Part shown: one piece after another, positions 50,492 to 61,049 of the stretch
Layout of the letters: each line of letters begins with the position of its first letter
How positions within the stretch are numbered: position 1 is the stretch's first letter
Source: Photorhabdus asymbiotica
GTDB lineage: Bacteria > Pseudomonadota > Gammaproteobacteria > Enterobacterales > Enterobacteriaceae
Assembly (NCBI RefSeq): GCF_003634575.1
Contig: NZ_RBLJ01000002.1
Coordinates: 1 to 64,000 of the forward strand
Reading direction: 5' to 3'
DNA length: 64,000 nucleotides
Position numbers and translations under genes: made by a program
Notes under the pieces: model-generated
Seen by the model: the letters and a program-made list of their open reading frames with translations, nothing else
Databases searched by the model: none
What the model was told of the DNA's origin: nothing

Positions 50492-53400
50492 ATGTTAATA
50501 CTATTTAAAGAACTCAGTAAAAATCGTATATCAGTATGGGCCAGTGATAATAAGTTGAAACTGGCGTTTACCGGGGAAACTCCTCCCTCCCAACTTATTG
50601 ATAAGGTTAAACAGAGAAAAGAAAACATATTAGGTTTTTTAAACGAAAGAAGTATCTTCTCTGAAAAAGACTTTAAAAGTTTTACTTTTAATGAAAATCA
50701 TTCTAGTTCGAATGATCCTGTCGTATCCCACAGAAACAAAATTGAAACGATATTTCCTGCCACCAGTTTGCAACAAGGGTTTGTTTATCACCATCTGACT
50801 CAACCACAAGATGATGCCTATCGTGTGCAATTGTTGTTGGATTATCACACCAATATCAACTTTACCGTCTACCAACAAGCTTGGTCACTGGCTTCACTGC
50901 GTTTCCCCATTCTCAGAACCGCATTTGATTGGGAAGGAAAAATATTACAGATCGTAACAACGGGTGCCAGTATTGGGCCATTGAACTTCAAGTTCAAAGA
51001 TATCAGTCAATTACCAAAAGAAGATCGAAACAAGGCGATTGACGAAATTCAACAACACGACCGTATCCTGCCTTTTGATTTAAGTCAGCCCGGATTAATC
51101 CGCTTTACTTTCATCAGGCAAGATGAGCAGTTAGTCACCATACTGCTTACACAACATCATTGCATTACTGATGGTTGGAGTAACCCAATTTTATTGCAGG
51201 CTGTGCATGAGTATTACAACCAATTGATAAAGGGGCAAAAGCCCCAGATCGTAGTGGAACAAACTTATCTGGCAACCCAGCAATATCATCTGGATCATCA
51301 AGCTGAGTCAGATGCCTACTGGGCGGCATACAAAACCCAATTTCAGGGTGCCAATGATTTTTCTGCGTTGTTAAGTCACTGTGTCGATTTAGCGCAGATA
51401 AAAAGCATTGAAAATCCGGCTGAACAAGAACTCATTATTCAGGGCAGCGCTTATACGCAGCTTAAGGATATGTGCCGGATACAAGGGGTAACGCTGAATG
51501 TGGCCCTGCAATTTGCCTGGCATAAACTCCTGCACGGCTACACGGGCGATGCACAGACTCTTGTCGGCACCACTGTCTCTGGCCGCGATGTTCCGGTGGC
51601 GGGAATTGAATCCAGTGTTGGCCTATATATCAATACCTTGCCGCTAATGGTGCAATGGCATCCAGCAGACAGTGTAGCGGCGGTCTTACAAGATATCCAG
51701 ACAGCTATTGCTGCCCTCAACAGCCACAGTGCCATCTCACTGGCCAGTTTACAATCCGACGGGGAACGGTTATTTCACAGCCTGCTGGTATTTGAAAACT
51801 ACCCTGCTCCCGTGGTAAGCGAAAACCCAACAGGTATAGAACATACCCTGACATTCCGTCAGTCCGTTGAAAAAGTGGATTATCCGGTATCGCTGTTAGC
51901 CTATGAGCACAACAACAGTCTCATCATTAAATTCAGTTACGGCAAAGACTGGCTGACAGAAGCACAGACACAGCGCGTACTGGGTCAGCTTGAACGTATC
52001 CTGCACGCAGTAGCATACAACCCAGACCAGTCACATACATCAATCACCTTCCTCAACGAAGCAGAGCGCCATACTCTGCTGTACCACTGGAATCAGACCG
52101 ATGCGCCTTACCCGCAGGATAAAACCCTGCAACAGCTGTTTGAAGCCCAGGTGGCAAGCACTCCCGATACCGTGGCGCTGGTGTTTGAAGACACATCCCT
52201 GACCTACCGTCAGCTTAACGAACGGGCCAACCAGCTGGCTTATGTGATCCGTGAACGTTGTCGGCAACACAAGCCTGTCCCTATGCCAGCGGATACCCCA
52301 ATCGCCCTCTACCTCGACCGCAGTCTGGAAATGGTTATCAGTATCTTAGCGGTACTGAAAGCCGGCGGCGCTTATGTCCCCATTTTACCGGCATATCCAT
52401 CAGAGCGAGTCCAGTTTATTCTGGCTGACACGGCAGCTTCCTGCATATTGACTCAACAGCGACACTTGATAACGCTGACAGCATACAGTCAGGCACTCAT
52501 GGAACCACCGATACTGATAGCAGCAGATGACCCAACAATCACCGCAGACAAGCCTGTAGAAAATCCGGCATCAGTAAACACCCCCTCGGATTTGGCCTAT
52601 ATCATCTACACCTCAGGCACCACCGGCCAGCCGAAAGGGGTCATGATTGAGCACAAAAATGTGGTGCATATGGCGGCGGCACAGGCTGCAATTTTTGATG
52701 CCTTAAAAAGAAAAAAATCCTTAATGTTTGCCCCCTATGTGTTCGATGGTTCTGTTTTCGAACTCTTCCCCGGTTTATTTAATGGCCTGACTCTTTACCT
52801 TTGCAGCGAAACAGAACGCAATGCCCCCGCAGTTGAAAAACTCATTCAACGTGAAGGCATTGAGATAGCGGCTTTACCGCCAGCAATACTGAAGTTGTTA
52901 GTTGACTCGCACTTACCTTCCTTACAGCTATTAGTGACCGCCGGAGAATCCCCCTCGCTGGATTTTCTTGAACATTTCAGCCGTCATTGCAATGTCCTAA
53001 ATTCTTATGGCCCAACCGAGGTGACCGTTTGTGCCACCGAAAAAATATATCAACGGGGGGGCATCCCAACCAATATCGGTAAAGCCATTAATAATGCCCG
53101 CCTTTACGTTCTTGATAATCACGGCAATCTGTCTCCTGTCGGGGCTCCGGGAGAACTGTATATCGGCGGTGCCGGATTGGCGCGGGGTTACTGGAACCGG
53201 CCTGACCTGACTGCCGAGCGGTTTGTGGCAAATCCCTTTGCCACAAATAAAGATAAGGAGCGCGGTTACACCCGTCTGTATAAAACCGGCGATTTAGTCC
53301 GCTGGCAGCCGGATGGCACTCTGGAATATCTCGGGCGCAATGATTTTCAGGTCAAAATCCGCGGTTACCGCATTGAACTGGGCGAAATTGAAACGGCCCT

Positions 53401-56400
53401 GACTACCCACCCGCAGGTCAAGCAGGCGGTGGTGATTGATCGCGAATATGAGGGGAATAAAGCCCTGGTGGCGTATCTGGTGACAGAGGGAGCACTCTCA
53501 GACGATGAGCTCATCAGGTACTTATCTTCTTCCCTGCCAGACTATATGCTGCCAGCCAGCTTGACCCGCATTGAGTCCATCCCTCTGACCCTGAACGGCA
53601 AAGTGGACCGGCAGGCATTGCCGGCACCGGTCTGGGGAAACCAGGAGGGGTACGTAGCGCCCCGCAATCCACTAGAAACCCAATTGTGTGCCATCTGGCA
53701 GGACGTATTGGGGCTGGAGCGAGTAGGCATTGAAGATAATTTCTTCCGCATCGGGGGCAATTCCCTGACCGCCATCAGGCTGACCGCCGCCATCCGTCGC
53801 ATATTGGCAGCCGAAGTCTCTCTGGCGCAGTTATTTACCCTGAAAACCATCGCGGGCCTGACAACCCAGCTGGAACAACAAACTTATACGGTTATCCCTC
53901 ATCGGGCTCAGGAGCGCTACCCCTTATCGTTCGCCCAGGAACGGATGCTATTTATTGAACAGTTTGAACAAGGCTCCGATACCTACCATATCCCTTATCT
54001 GGTTCAGCTGCATAATGATGCCTGTCTGCCCCTGTTGGAAACCGCTATTAACCAGCTCGCCGAACGCCATGCGGTGATGAAGATGGTGTACCGCTGCGAT
54101 GATGACGGGCAGGTTTATCCTCAGAAACTGGACAGCAATTTGGTTATCCACTCCTGTGAAAATGCTGCCCCGCTGTTGAACATGGTTCGTACTGAAATAG
54201 CCACCCCGTTTGATTTGACCACCGAACCCAGCCTGCGCCTGTGCCACTATCCGGTATCTGGCCAGCATTACTTATTCATGCTATGGCACCATATCGCCAT
54301 GGATGGCTGGTCAATCGATATCTTTATGGCGGAACTGGCAGAGATTTATCAGTCCCTGCGGGAAGGCCGTGACAGCCAGCTTCCCCCGCTGGAGATTACC
54401 TATGGCGATTACGCCGCCTGGCAACGGGACTATTTACAGGGGGACACCCGTGAACGCCAGCTCACTTACTGGCGACAGACCCTGGCCGGCTATGAATCAC
54501 TGAACCTGCCCACCGATTATCCCAGACCCGCACGGGTGAATTATCAGGGACGGGATTTCCATTTTGTGCTGGACGCCCGACTTTCTGAGCAGTTAAGAAC
54601 GCTGGCAAAAACACAGGAAACTACCCTGTATACCGTGCTGCTCAGTGCCTTTTCTCTCACGCTGGCAAAATTATCCGGGCAACACGATATCGTCCTGGGG
54701 ACGCCGGCAGATAACCGCCACCACGCCCAAACCCACACCCTGATAGGGATGTTTGTCAATTCACTCGCCTTAAGGATACCACTTCAACAAGCCGACAGTG
54801 TCGCAGCCCTGATTAAACAGACCCATCAGCGGGTCACTGAAGCCAAAACCCATCAGGATATGCCATTTGAACAGCTGGTTGAGGCTCTGGATATTGAACG
54901 TGACACCGCCCGCCATCCGATTTTTCAGGTCATGTTCGGGTTACAAAGCTTTGGCAATCATCCCCCAGACAGCCGTCTGCCGTTCAGGCCAGTGCCGCTG
55001 GATACGCCGTTATACAGCCCGGCCAAGTTTGACCTGAGCCTGTTTCTATCCGATGGGCAAACCGAGATTACCGGGTGTCTGAACTACGCCGTCAGCCTGT
55101 TTGCAGAGACCACCCTCGTCAGACTGGCGGGGATGTATCAACGGGTACTGGAAGCCTTCGTGGCAGACCAGACCCCATCGCTGGCCGGGATTGATATCTT
55201 GTCCGGACAGGAGCGCCATACCCTGCTGCATTGCTGGAATCAGACCGATGCGCCTTACCCGCAGGATAAAACCCTGCAACAACTGTTTGAAGCCCAGGTG
55301 GCAAGCACTCCCGATACCGTGGCGCTGGTGTTTGCAGGCACATCCCTGACCTACCGTCAGCTTAACGAACGGGCCAACCAGCTGGCTTATGTGATCCGTG
55401 AACGTTATCAGCAACACAAGCCTGTCCCTATGCCAGCGGATACCCCAATCGCCCTCTACCTCGACCGCAGTCTGGAAATGGTTATCAGTATCTTAGCGGT
55501 ACTGAAAGCCGGCGGCGCTTATGTCCCCATTTCCCCTGATTATCCATTAGAGCGGGTTCGATTTATTTTAGACGATACCCAAGCCCCCTGTGTCGTCACA
55601 CAACAAAGGTATCTAGCCACGCTGGCGACAGACAAGCAAACATGCACAGAACAACCAGTGCTGATAGCAGCAGATGACCCGACAATCACCGCAGACAAGC
55701 CTGTGGACAATCCGGCATCAGTAAACACCCCCTCGGATTTGGCCTATATCATCTACACCTCCGGCACCACCGGCCAGCCAAAAGGGGTCATGATTGAGCA
55801 CAAAAATGTGGCTCATCTGGTGGCAGCACAGGCAGAAATCTTTGATGCCGCAGAGAGAAAAAAAACCTTAATGTTTGCTGCTTATGTCTTCGACGCTTCA
55901 GTTTTCGAGTTATTCCTCAGCCTCTTTCATGGTCATACCATTTACCTTTGCAGCGAAACAGAACGTCATGTTCCCGCCGTTGAAAAACTCATTCAACAGG
56001 AAAACATTGAAATGACCATCTTACCTCCTGCTATATTGAAATTATTAATTGGGGCTCAGTTGCCTTCCCTGCAATTATTAGTGACAGGCGGAGAGTCACC
56101 TTCTTCAGATTTTCTTGAATATTTCAGCCAACACAACAACATACTGAATGCCTACGGCCCGACAGAAGTAACCGTTTGTGCGACATGGAAGCAGTATCAA
56201 CGTGGCGATATTGCAACAAACATTGGTAAAGCGATTAATAACGTTCGCCTTTACGTTCTTGACAATCACGGCAATCTGTCTCCTGTCGGGGCTCCGGGAG
56301 AACTGTATATTGGTGGTGCCGGATTGGCGCGGGGTTACTGGAACCGGCCTGACCTGACTGCCGAGCGGTTTGTGGCAAACCCCTTTGCCACAAATAAAGA

Positions 56401-57808
56401 TAAGGAGCGCGGTTACACCCGTCTGTATAAAACCGGCGATTTAGTCCGCTGGCAGCCGGATGGCACTCTGGAATACCTAGGACGCAATGATTTTCAGGTC
56501 CAAATCCGCGGTTACCGCATTGAATTGGGCGAAATTGAAACTGCACTCACTTTGCACCCACAGGTCAAACAGGCGGTAGCCATTGACCGGGAGCATAACG
56601 GCCATAAAGCACTGGTGGCGTATCTGGTGACAGAAGGAGCACTCTCAGACGATAAGCTCGTCAGGCACTTATCTTCCCGTCTACCGGACTATATGCTGCC
56701 GGCCTGCTTTATCCGTATTGACGCGGTCCCCCTGACCCTGAATGGCAAAGTAGATAGGCAGGCATTGCCTGCACCGGTCTGGGGAAACCAAGAGGGGTAT
56801 GTAGCGCCCCGCAATCCATTGGAAACCCAACTGTGTGCCATCTGGCAGGACGTATTGGGGCTGGAACGGGTGAGTATTGATGATAACTTCTTTCGCATCG
56901 GGGGGAACTCCCTGATGGTAATTAAGCTGACTACAGCAATACGCCATAAAATGGGAGTTGATATTCCTTTAAATATTTTATTTAGCTGCAAATGCATTTC
57001 TTTATTATCCGAATGGTTGGAAACAGGCAATACAAAATCCAGTTTACTTAATTTATTAACACCGAAATCAACGGCAACAAATAAGCTATTTATGGTTCAT
57101 CCTGCTAATGCCGGCAGTGAAGTCTATGAATTTCTGGCAGATACTTTATCTAGTATGTATAACTGCATAGGCATCGATAATTATAATCTCTGTACAGATA
57201 ATCAGATAGATTCACTACACCAAATAGCCCAAATTTATAGGGAGTTAATTCTGACTGAAACTTCTATTGATCAACCTATTCGCATCTTAGGATGGTCATT
57301 AGGTGGACAATTAGCGATGGAGATTGCTTTTCAATTAGAACAGTTAGGTGCAAAAGAAATTCAATTGTTCTTGTTAGATACTATAATCAATAATGATGAA
57401 ATAAAAGAGTTCAGAGATAACTTAAGTATATCAAGTGAACATGGGCCAATCATTGGAAAATTGCGGAAAATGGGGGCAAGTGATACCTATATTAATAAAG
57501 TTTTGGAAGCAATACCATTTGAACGTGGAATGACTAACTGCAATTTAAGCGGGAAATTAGCCCATACCAATATTACTCTATTTAAAGCTGGCCAAATGAC
57601 TCCATATTATACAGATGAAATTCAATTAGCCATGGGTAAATTGATAACGAAAATACCGGATAATAATATCTCTCAATGGACAGTCAATCCATTAGTGATT
57701 ACATTGCTTAATGACTATTATCACCAAAATATTATTGAAGCTGTTCCCATTATCAGCGAAAAAATAATTAATACGCTGTCAATTAAGGATAATATCAAGA
57801 TAACTTGA
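50492..57808 (+). CDS. Two-module non-ribosomal peptide synthetase, docking-C-A-T-C-A-T-TE
   Basis: 2438 residues. Residues 1-55 resemble a TubC-type N-terminal docking domain. C4 (HHCITDG near 222) follows an epimerase and should accept a D-donor. A4 (TSGTTG near 706) has the same DGFAVASVC(K) pocket as A3. T4 is near 1089; C5 has HHIAMDG near 1266. A5 (TSGTTG near 1756) has pocket DAFIVGAVC(K), which I cannot assign beyond a hydrophobic or aromatic residue. T5 (IGGNSLMVI) is near 2134. The thioesterase (about 2197-2437) has GWSLGG with Ser 2269. The TE releases a pentapeptide; cyclisation onto the Thr1 hydroxyl is possible but unproven. Confidence 0.92.
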   Translation: MLILFKELSKNRISVWASDNKLKLAFTGETPPSQLIDKVKQRKENILGFLNERSIFSEKDFKSFTFNENHSSSNDPVVSHRNKIETIFPATSLQQGFVYHHLTQPQDDAYRVQLLLDYHTNINFTVYQQAWSLASLRFPILRTAFDWEGKILQIVTTGASIGPLNFKFKDISQLPKEDRNKAIDEIQQHDRILPFDLSQPGLIRFTFIRQDEQLVTILLTQHHCITDGWSNPILLQAVHEYYNQLIKGQKPQIVVEQTYLATQQYHLDHQAESDAYWAAYKTQFQGANDFSALLSHCVDLAQIKSIENPAEQELIIQGSAYTQLKDMCRIQGVTLNVALQFAWHKLLHGYTGDAQTLVGTTVSGRDVPVAGIESSVGLYINTLPLMVQWHPADSVAAVLQDIQTAIAALNSHSAISLASLQSDGERLFHSLLVFENYPAPVVSENPTGIEHTLTFRQSVEKVDYPVSLLAYEHNNSLIIKFSYGKDWLTEAQTQRVLGQLERILHAVAYNPDQSHTSITFLNEAERHTLLYHWNQTDAPYPQDKTLQQLFEAQVASTPDTVALVFEDTSLTYRQLNERANQLAYVIRERCRQHKPVPMPADTPIALYLDRSLEMVISILAVLKAGGAYVPILPAYPSERVQFILADTAASCILTQQRHLITLTAYSQALMEPPILIAADDPTITADKPVENPASVNTPSDLAYIIYTSGTTGQPKGVMIEHKNVVHMAAAQAAIFDALKRKKSLMFAPYVFDGSVFELFPGLFNGLTLYLCSETERNAPAVEKLIQREGIEIAALPPAILKLLVDSHLPSLQLLVTAGESPSLDFLEHFSRHCNVLNSYGPTEVTVCATEKIYQRGGIPTNIGKAINNARLYVLDNHGNLSPVGAPGELYIGGAGLARGYWNRPDLTAERFVANPFATNKDKERGYTRLYKTGDLVRWQPDGTLEYLGRNDFQVKIRGYRIELGEIETALTTHPQVKQAVVIDREYEGNKALVAYLVTEGALSDDELIRYLSSSLPDYMLPASLTRIESIPLTLNGKVDRQALPAPVWGNQEGYVAPRNPLETQLCAIWQDVLGLERVGIEDNFFRIGGNSLTAIRLTAAIRRILAAEVSLAQLFTLKTIAGLTTQLEQQTYTVIPHRAQERYPLSFAQERMLFIEQFEQGSDTYHIPYLVQLHNDACLPLLETAINQLAERHAVMKMVYRCDDDGQVYPQKLDSNLVIHSCENAAPLLNMVRTEIATPFDLTTEPSLRLCHYPVSGQHYLFMLWHHIAMDGWSIDIFMAELAEIYQSLREGRDSQLPPLEITYGDYAAWQRDYLQGDTRERQLTYWRQTLAGYESLNLPTDYPRPARVNYQGRDFHFVLDARLSEQLRTLAKTQETTLYTVLLSAFSLTLAKLSGQHDIVLGTPADNRHHAQTHTLIGMFVNSLALRIPLQQADSVAALIKQTHQRVTEAKTHQDMPFEQLVEALDIERDTARHPIFQVMFGLQSFGNHPPDSRLPFRPVPLDTPLYSPAKFDLSLFLSDGQTEITGCLNYAVSLFAETTLVRLAGMYQRVLEAFVADQTPSLAGIDILSGQERHTLLHCWNQTDAPYPQDKTLQQLFEAQVASTPDTVALVFAGTSLTYRQLNERANQLAYVIRERYQQHKPVPMPADTPIALYLDRSLEMVISILAVLKAGGAYVPISPDYPLERVRFILDDTQAPCVVTQQRYLATLATDKQTCTEQPVLIAADDPTITADKPVDNPASVNTPSDLAYIIYTSGTTGQPKGVMIEHKNVAHLVAAQAEIFDAAERKKTLMFAAYVFDASVFELFLSLFHGHTIYLCSETERHVPAVEKLIQQENIEMTILPPAILKLLIGAQLPSLQLLVTGGESPSSDFLEYFSQHNNILNAYGPTEVTVCATWKQYQRGDIATNIGKAINNVRLYVLDNHGNLSPVGAPGELYIGGAGLARGYWNRPDLTAERFVANPFATNKDKERGYTRLYKTGDLVRWQPDGTLEYLGRNDFQVQIRGYRIELGEIETALTLHPQVKQAVAIDREHNGHKALVAYLVTEGALSDDKLVRHLSSRLPDYMLPACFIRIDAVPLTLNGKVDRQALPAPVWGNQEGYVAPRNPLETQLCAIWQDVLGLERVSIDDNFFRIGGNSLMVIKLTTAIRHKMGVDIPLNILFSCKCISLLSEWLETGNTKSSLLNLLTPKSTATNKLFMVHPANAGSEVYEFLADTLSSMYNCIGIDNYNLCTDNQIDSLHQIAQIYRELILTETSIDQPIRILGWSLGGQLAMEIAFQLEQLGAKEIQLFLLDTIINNDEIKEFRDNLSISSEHGPIIGKLRKMGASDTYINKVLEAIPFERGMTNCNLSGKLAHTNITLFKAGQMTPYYTDEIQLAMGKLITKIPDNNISQWTVNPLVITLLNDYYHQNIIEAVPIISEKIINTLSIKDNIKIT
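53292..55797 (+). repeat. 2.5-kb near-identical module segment, copy 3
   Basis: T4-C5 and the N-terminal half of A5, in the second synthetase gene. Like the other copies, identity ends just before the substrate-pocket part of the A domain. Confidence 0.85.
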
Positions 57809-57922
57809 TTATAGTTAACGGGGCTGGCATTGCTGGCCCTGTCAGATTAATACTAATGCCTGGCAACTGCCAGTCTCAATTCAAAGGAATGTTTCTGTTT
57901 CATAAAACTGCACCTTAATTAG

Positions 57923-58534
57923 TTAACCCGAATTCTGTATAAGAAGTTGACGAGAAGCCTGTTCCAGGAGCAATGTTTTGGTACTCGCCGAAACAGCTTC
58001 GAGGAGGAACAGGCTATGAACAACTTAGTTGAAATCTTCTATGAGGTCGATGATTTTTGCCGTTTTTTTATCCCACAATGGACGCAATTTTGTCTTGATC
58101 ATAGCTCCCGTCTGCGTCGCAGACAAGGTCATATGTCTCCCAGTGAAATCAGGGCCATTCTGATCCTCTTCCACTTGTCACATTACCGTAATTTTAAGCA
58201 TTTTTATCTGGAGCATATTTGGAAATATCATCATCACGATTTTCCAACCTGGCTGACACAGGGGGTTACTCAGTGATCTCCATCGTGGTAATACGCAACA
58301 AGCGGAGTGGGATAGGATAATGTTATTAAAGCGTTTTATTATCGAAACCATTAATGGTCAATTGAAACTCATTTCTCAAATAGAGCATTCTCGCCACCGA
58401 AGTATAAAAGGATTTCAATTGACTGTTTTATATGGATTGATTGCTTATTGCATTAAAGAAAAGAAACCGTCACCAAAGATTTTCTACTCAGAAGACGATT
58501 TCCCGGTAGCGGCTTAAAACGGAATTCGGGTTAA
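57923..58534 (+). mobile_element. IS982-family element with central deletion
   Basis: Inverted ends TTAACCCGAATTC (57923) and GAATTCGGGTTAA (58534). The transposase N-terminus (LVEIFYEVDDFCRFF... in the frame ending at 58276) and C-terminus (RFIIETINGQLK, SQIEHSRHRSIKGF; 58320-58517) are present, but the catalytic middle is lost and replaced by about 55 bp that include the 33-bp sequence shared with the istB remnant. TTAG flanks both ends, a possible short target duplication. It cannot transpose by itself. Confidence 0.8.
58265..58297 (+). repeat. 33-bp sequence shared with 11012-11044
   Basis: Lies at the deletion scar inside the IS982 remnant and is identical to the copy next to the istB remnant. 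Confidence 0.85.
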
Positions 58535-58552
58535 TTAGCAAAATCTCACGTT

Positions 58553-58942
58553 TCACTCTGCTTCCTGTTCTATTTTATAACGGGCTGATTCTTCCTTTGC
58601 TAATTCTAGCCACTCATCAAAATTATTAAGATTCCCTCTATCTTCCCATCCAGTTGATGCAAAAGCATGGATAAAAAATACTTTTGGATCACCAGAGATA
58701 TCAGAACCATCAAAGCAAGCAATATCATCAGAATAAGATACTTTTGCAAATGGCACGAGTTTTCTCTCTGGATATTGCGTTTTCATTTCAGACAACCAGT
58801 ATTTAGCGAATTTCTCAAATTCGCATAAAAACCACCAAGGTTCTAAATCCAAAATAGGTTCTTTATTTACTATTTCCAAAAAAGAGGATGGAAAACTAAA
58901 TCCTTCTGGTAGTTCTTCTGTTGAATATAAGTAACATGTCAT
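58553..58942 (-). CDS. SUKH (SMI1/KNR4-like) immunity protein
   Basis: 129 residues, acidic and soluble. The C-terminal block FFIHAFASTGWEDRGNLNNF is of the SMI1/KNR4 superfamily type used as immunity proteins in contact-dependent toxin systems. It follows directly after a toxin tip remnant on the same strand. The specific subfamily is uncertain. Confidence 0.55.
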   Translation of the reverse strand: MTCYLYSTEELPEGFSFPSSFLEIVNKEPILDLEPWWFLCEFEKFAKYWLSEMKTQYPERKLVPFAKVSYSDDIACFDGSDISGDPKVFFIHAFASTGWEDRGNLNNFDEWLELAKEESARYKIEQEAE

Positions 58943-58952
58943 AATGGATTAA

Positions 58953-59119
58953 TCCTTTGATTTTCCAGTAATTCTAGGAGGTTCATCGGAACCATAGGGG
59001 TTATTCTTACTAAACCCGCCGTTTGTTTATTTATCCTTCCTGTGATTGCCTCTCCCCATGTTTTAGGCTCAAGTCCTCTCCTAGGATCAGAGAATCTGAT
59101 CGTTTCCGCTGGGGTTAAT
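58953..59119 (-). pseudogene. Toxin C-terminal tip remnant, frameshifted
   Basis: Read on the minus strand, the frame LTPAETIRFSDPRRGLEPKT, then TWGEAITGRINKQTAG, continues sensibly only if one base is added in the C/G run at 58997-59000, giving YGSDEPPRITGKSKD and a stop just before the SUKH gene. There is no N-terminus; the fragment starts abruptly near 59119. It is probably the toxin partner of the SUKH protein. Confidence 0.5.
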
Positions 59120-59154
59120 TGCCGCTAAAGATACGGGTCATACCAAACTGTATT

Positions 59155-59286
59155 GTGATTACAGCACAGAACACGCTGGAGCTCTGGCAGTGTCTGGAAG
59201 GACTGAGTATTGAGCCGTTTACCCCCTGTGCGGCTGTTGACTGGATAAAGTATTATCTGGGTGGGTCGATGCTGACAGAAGAATAG
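59155..59286 (+). other. Short orphan frame, possible gene remnant
   Basis: 43 codons from a GTG: NTLELWQCLEGLSIEPFTPC, then WIKYYLGG and a TAG. It looks like real protein sequence but I do not recognise it, and there is no upstream part or clear binding site. Confidence 0.3.
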
Positions 59287-59296
59287 GATAAAACTG

Positions 59297-59318
59297 CCCC
59301 GGCATGGAGCCGAGGCGG
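59297..59318 (-). terminator. Probable terminator of the YezG-like immunity gene
   Basis: GC-rich hairpin with a 7-8 bp stem (CCTCGGC / GCCGGGG with one mismatch), followed on the minus strand by CAGTTTT, starting directly beyond the stop codon. Confidence 0.5.
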
Positions 59319-59321
59319 ATT

Positions 59322-59654
59322 CTAATCATCATATTTAAAATCTATGTTGATTTTCATTTTATCTAGATCAACGGTGATTTCACACCCTGACCATGCGAGT
59401 TTCCCATTAGTAAGATTATTGTCAACAAAGAAAGATCTCAGTTGTACTAATAATTCTGTAAGGTCTCCGGAGGCTTTACTATCAGGAGAAAACCAGCCTA
59501 GATCACCATTTTCATCAATATAATCAAATTCATATTTACAACCGTCATTTTCGGGAAAAAGTTTTGCCCTGACTATCATCTTCTGAGCATCGCTTGGCCC
59601 TGCATCAACCAAAAGCTGCCCAATTTTTTGATAGATATCTAAATCATCGGTCAT
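59322..59654 (-). CDS. YezG-family (DUF600) immunity protein
   Basis: 110 residues starting with DIYQKIGQLLVDAGPSDAQK and containing YEFDYIDENGDLGWFSPD, matching the YezG/DUF600 family that neutralises nuclease tips of polymorphic toxins. The ATG overlaps the nuclease toxin stop (ATGA), confirming the pair. Confidence 0.75.
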   Translation of the reverse strand: MTDDLDIYQKIGQLLVDAGPSDAQKMIVRAKLFPENDGCKYEFDYIDENGDLGWFSPDSKASGDLTELLVQLRSFFVDNNLTNGKLAWSGCEITVDLDKMKINIDFKYDD

Positions 59655-60080
59655 TTCCCGCCTCCTGGCACATTTTTGAAGTCAACAATCACAGGTCTCT
59701 CACCATTAATAGAGTATTGAACGTTTAATCTATCTGGACGAATATTATTACCTGAATAAATCGGCTCTATCTTCACATCGACCTGCTTACCGTCCTTCAA
59801 TGCTTTTTCCCAGGTATTTTCCATTTGTTTCCAGGCTCCCTTATTAAGATTTCCATCCATAGGCACAATATTTATTTTTTCACCGGGACCATTAAAAATA
59901 CTGGCAATTAGATGCCCTCCTTCATCTCCTGTATTCCCGCACTTTCCAGCCTTACATTGCTGATATGTATTGCGATCATTTCTTGACGGAGACAAAGACG
60001 CTTCAATATTACTGCTCCTTCCTTGTCCATCTATGTGATAGGTCTTATTCCCATTGGCTGAGAATGACTGACGGCTAACG
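59651..60080 (-). CDS. Orphan toxin tip, DNA/RNA non-specific endonuclease type
   Basis: The listed end includes upstream sensible codons (SRQSFSANGNKTYHIDGQGR...); the first internal ATG-type start would give 114 residues from 59995. Landmarks are TGDEGGHLIASIFNGPGEKIN, with the D-x-GH-L metal/catalytic motif, and WEKALKDGKQVDVKIEPIYSG, as in Endonuclease_NS_2-type toxins of YeeF/LXG and CDI proteins. The frame is closed upstream near 60136, so the pretoxin part is missing: a 5'-truncated tip. Confidence 0.65.
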
Positions 60081-60081
60081 G

Positions 60082-60109
60082 AAGAGTCCAGTTCTTTAGC
60101 TGGACTCTT
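60082..60109. terminator. Hairpin between Imm8 gene and nuclease tip
   Basis: Perfect 10-bp stem (AAGAGTCCAG / CTGGACTCTT) with an 8-base loop. There is no long U run on either side, so it may be a terminator remnant or mark a cassette junction. Confidence 0.45.
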
Positions 60110-60123
60110 TGGATAACAACAGG

Positions 60124-60450
60124 TTAAGGTTGATAATCCTCATATTCCCAGGCAAAGACACGGGAAAGCTTTTGGGCTATCTCCATCCAGTCATTACCTT
60201 CACACTGTTCAATATAATCCGTGATGGTCTTTTGAATTTCAGCCAAATCATATTTACGTACCAGAAGCGTATGACGTATCAATTCCGGCTGCCAATGATG
60301 ATTACAAAGCCATTCAGGTGTACAGATAAAAAGATCAAAATATTCACTCCCACTTTCCGACTCAGGCCCGATTAATAAGGATAAGGTTATATTAATAGTG
60401 CCGTCATCTTCACCGGAGTACATAACTGGATCTTTATGCATACAATTCAT
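60124..60450 (-). CDS. Imm8-family immunity protein
   Basis: 108 residues with SGSEYFDLFICTPEWLCNHH and an acidic C-terminal helix region, typical of Imm8 immunity proteins. A good site (AAGGAGAAAC) precedes the ATG. Its toxin is not present next to it; the following minus-strand fragment is a nuclease with its own YezG-like partner, so this is an orphan immunity gene. Confidence 0.65.
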   Translation of the reverse strand: MNCMHKDPVMYSGEDDGTINITLSLLIGPESESGSEYFDLFICTPEWLCNHHWQPELIRHTLLVRKYDLAEIQKTITDYIEQCEGNDWMEIAQKLSRVFAWEYEDYQP

Positions 60451-60517
60451 CTTGTTTCTCCTTATTTTCTATAGTGCTTCCGACACCACTATTAAATAAA
60501 CCTGATGCAGCTAATCC

Positions 60518-60652
60518 CCTAAATTACCCACAGTAGACGGAATACATCTTAAGGGCAACTGGCTGGAAGAGGCGGGCTTTATGACCGGGCAGCCAGTGCA
60601 GGTCAGCATTGAGCACGGGCTGTTGATTATTCAGCTCGCTGAGCAGGACTGA
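60518..60652 (+). pseudogene. SymE-type toxin C-terminal remnant
   Basis: The frame reads TVDGIHLKGNWLEEAGFMTG, then VQVSIEHGLLIIQL, the characteristic SymE/AbrB-like core, and ends at TGA 60650-60652. The N-terminal half and any start are absent. Confidence 0.6.
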
Positions 60653-60663
60653 CAGCTAAAGGG

Positions 60664-60691
60664 AAGATCCCAGCTCTCAGGCTGGGATCTT
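60664..60691. terminator. Bidirectional hairpin terminator
   Basis: Perfect 11-bp stem (AAGATCCCAGC / GCTGGGATCTT) with a 6-base loop, directly between the convergent SymE remnant and the CdiI-like gene. Confidence 0.7.
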
Positions 60692-60695
60692 GGTA

Positions 60696-61049
60696 TTAAC
60701 AAGGTAGCCTAGCTAGTAATGCACTTACCTTGTCTTTATCTTCTGGATGTAATTGAAGATATTTCTCACATGCCAATCTGACATACTCAAAACCAACAGA
60801 TTCAGGTACGATAATTTCTCCCTCCCATACACCAAACATAATTCCATCAAAGTGATATTCAGGATCTGGATCTTCTAAGTCTGGAAAATGGCAGTATGTT
60901 TCATTAATAACAAAACCACATCTGTTAATGATCTTTTCCACACACTCAATTAACCTTTCTGAAAGATTAATTGAGTTAAGAAAATCCTTTATCACCCATT
61001 TAGGATCATTATCATAGTCTATCTTTTCAAAGAGATATTCATTCATCAT
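60696..61049 (-). CDS. cdiI: CdiI-type immunity protein (EndoU partner)
   Basis: 117 residues; acidic, with YHFDGIMFGVWEGEIIVPES and a C-terminal helix ending the protein (EKYLQLHPEDKDKVSALL). This matches immunity proteins that accompany RNase-type CdiA tips. The ATG overlaps the toxin stop (ATGA). The symbol is by family; the pair is an orphan module. Confidence 0.7.
   Translation of the reverse strand: MMNEYLFEKIDYDNDPKWVIKDFLNSINLSERLIECVEKIINRCGFVINETYCHFPDLEDPDPEYHFDGIMFGVWEGEIIVPESVGFEYVRLACEKYLQLHPEDKDKVSALLARLPC

Noticed and set aside
42445-55728. Many 60-120 codon frames on both strands inside the synthetase genes
   Set aside because: They recur identically with the module repeats and lie antisense or out of frame to well-supported domains.
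57820-57850. Possible terminator after the second synthetase gene
   Set aside because: The GGGGCTGGC / GCTGGCCCT arms are not properly complementary and no U run follows.
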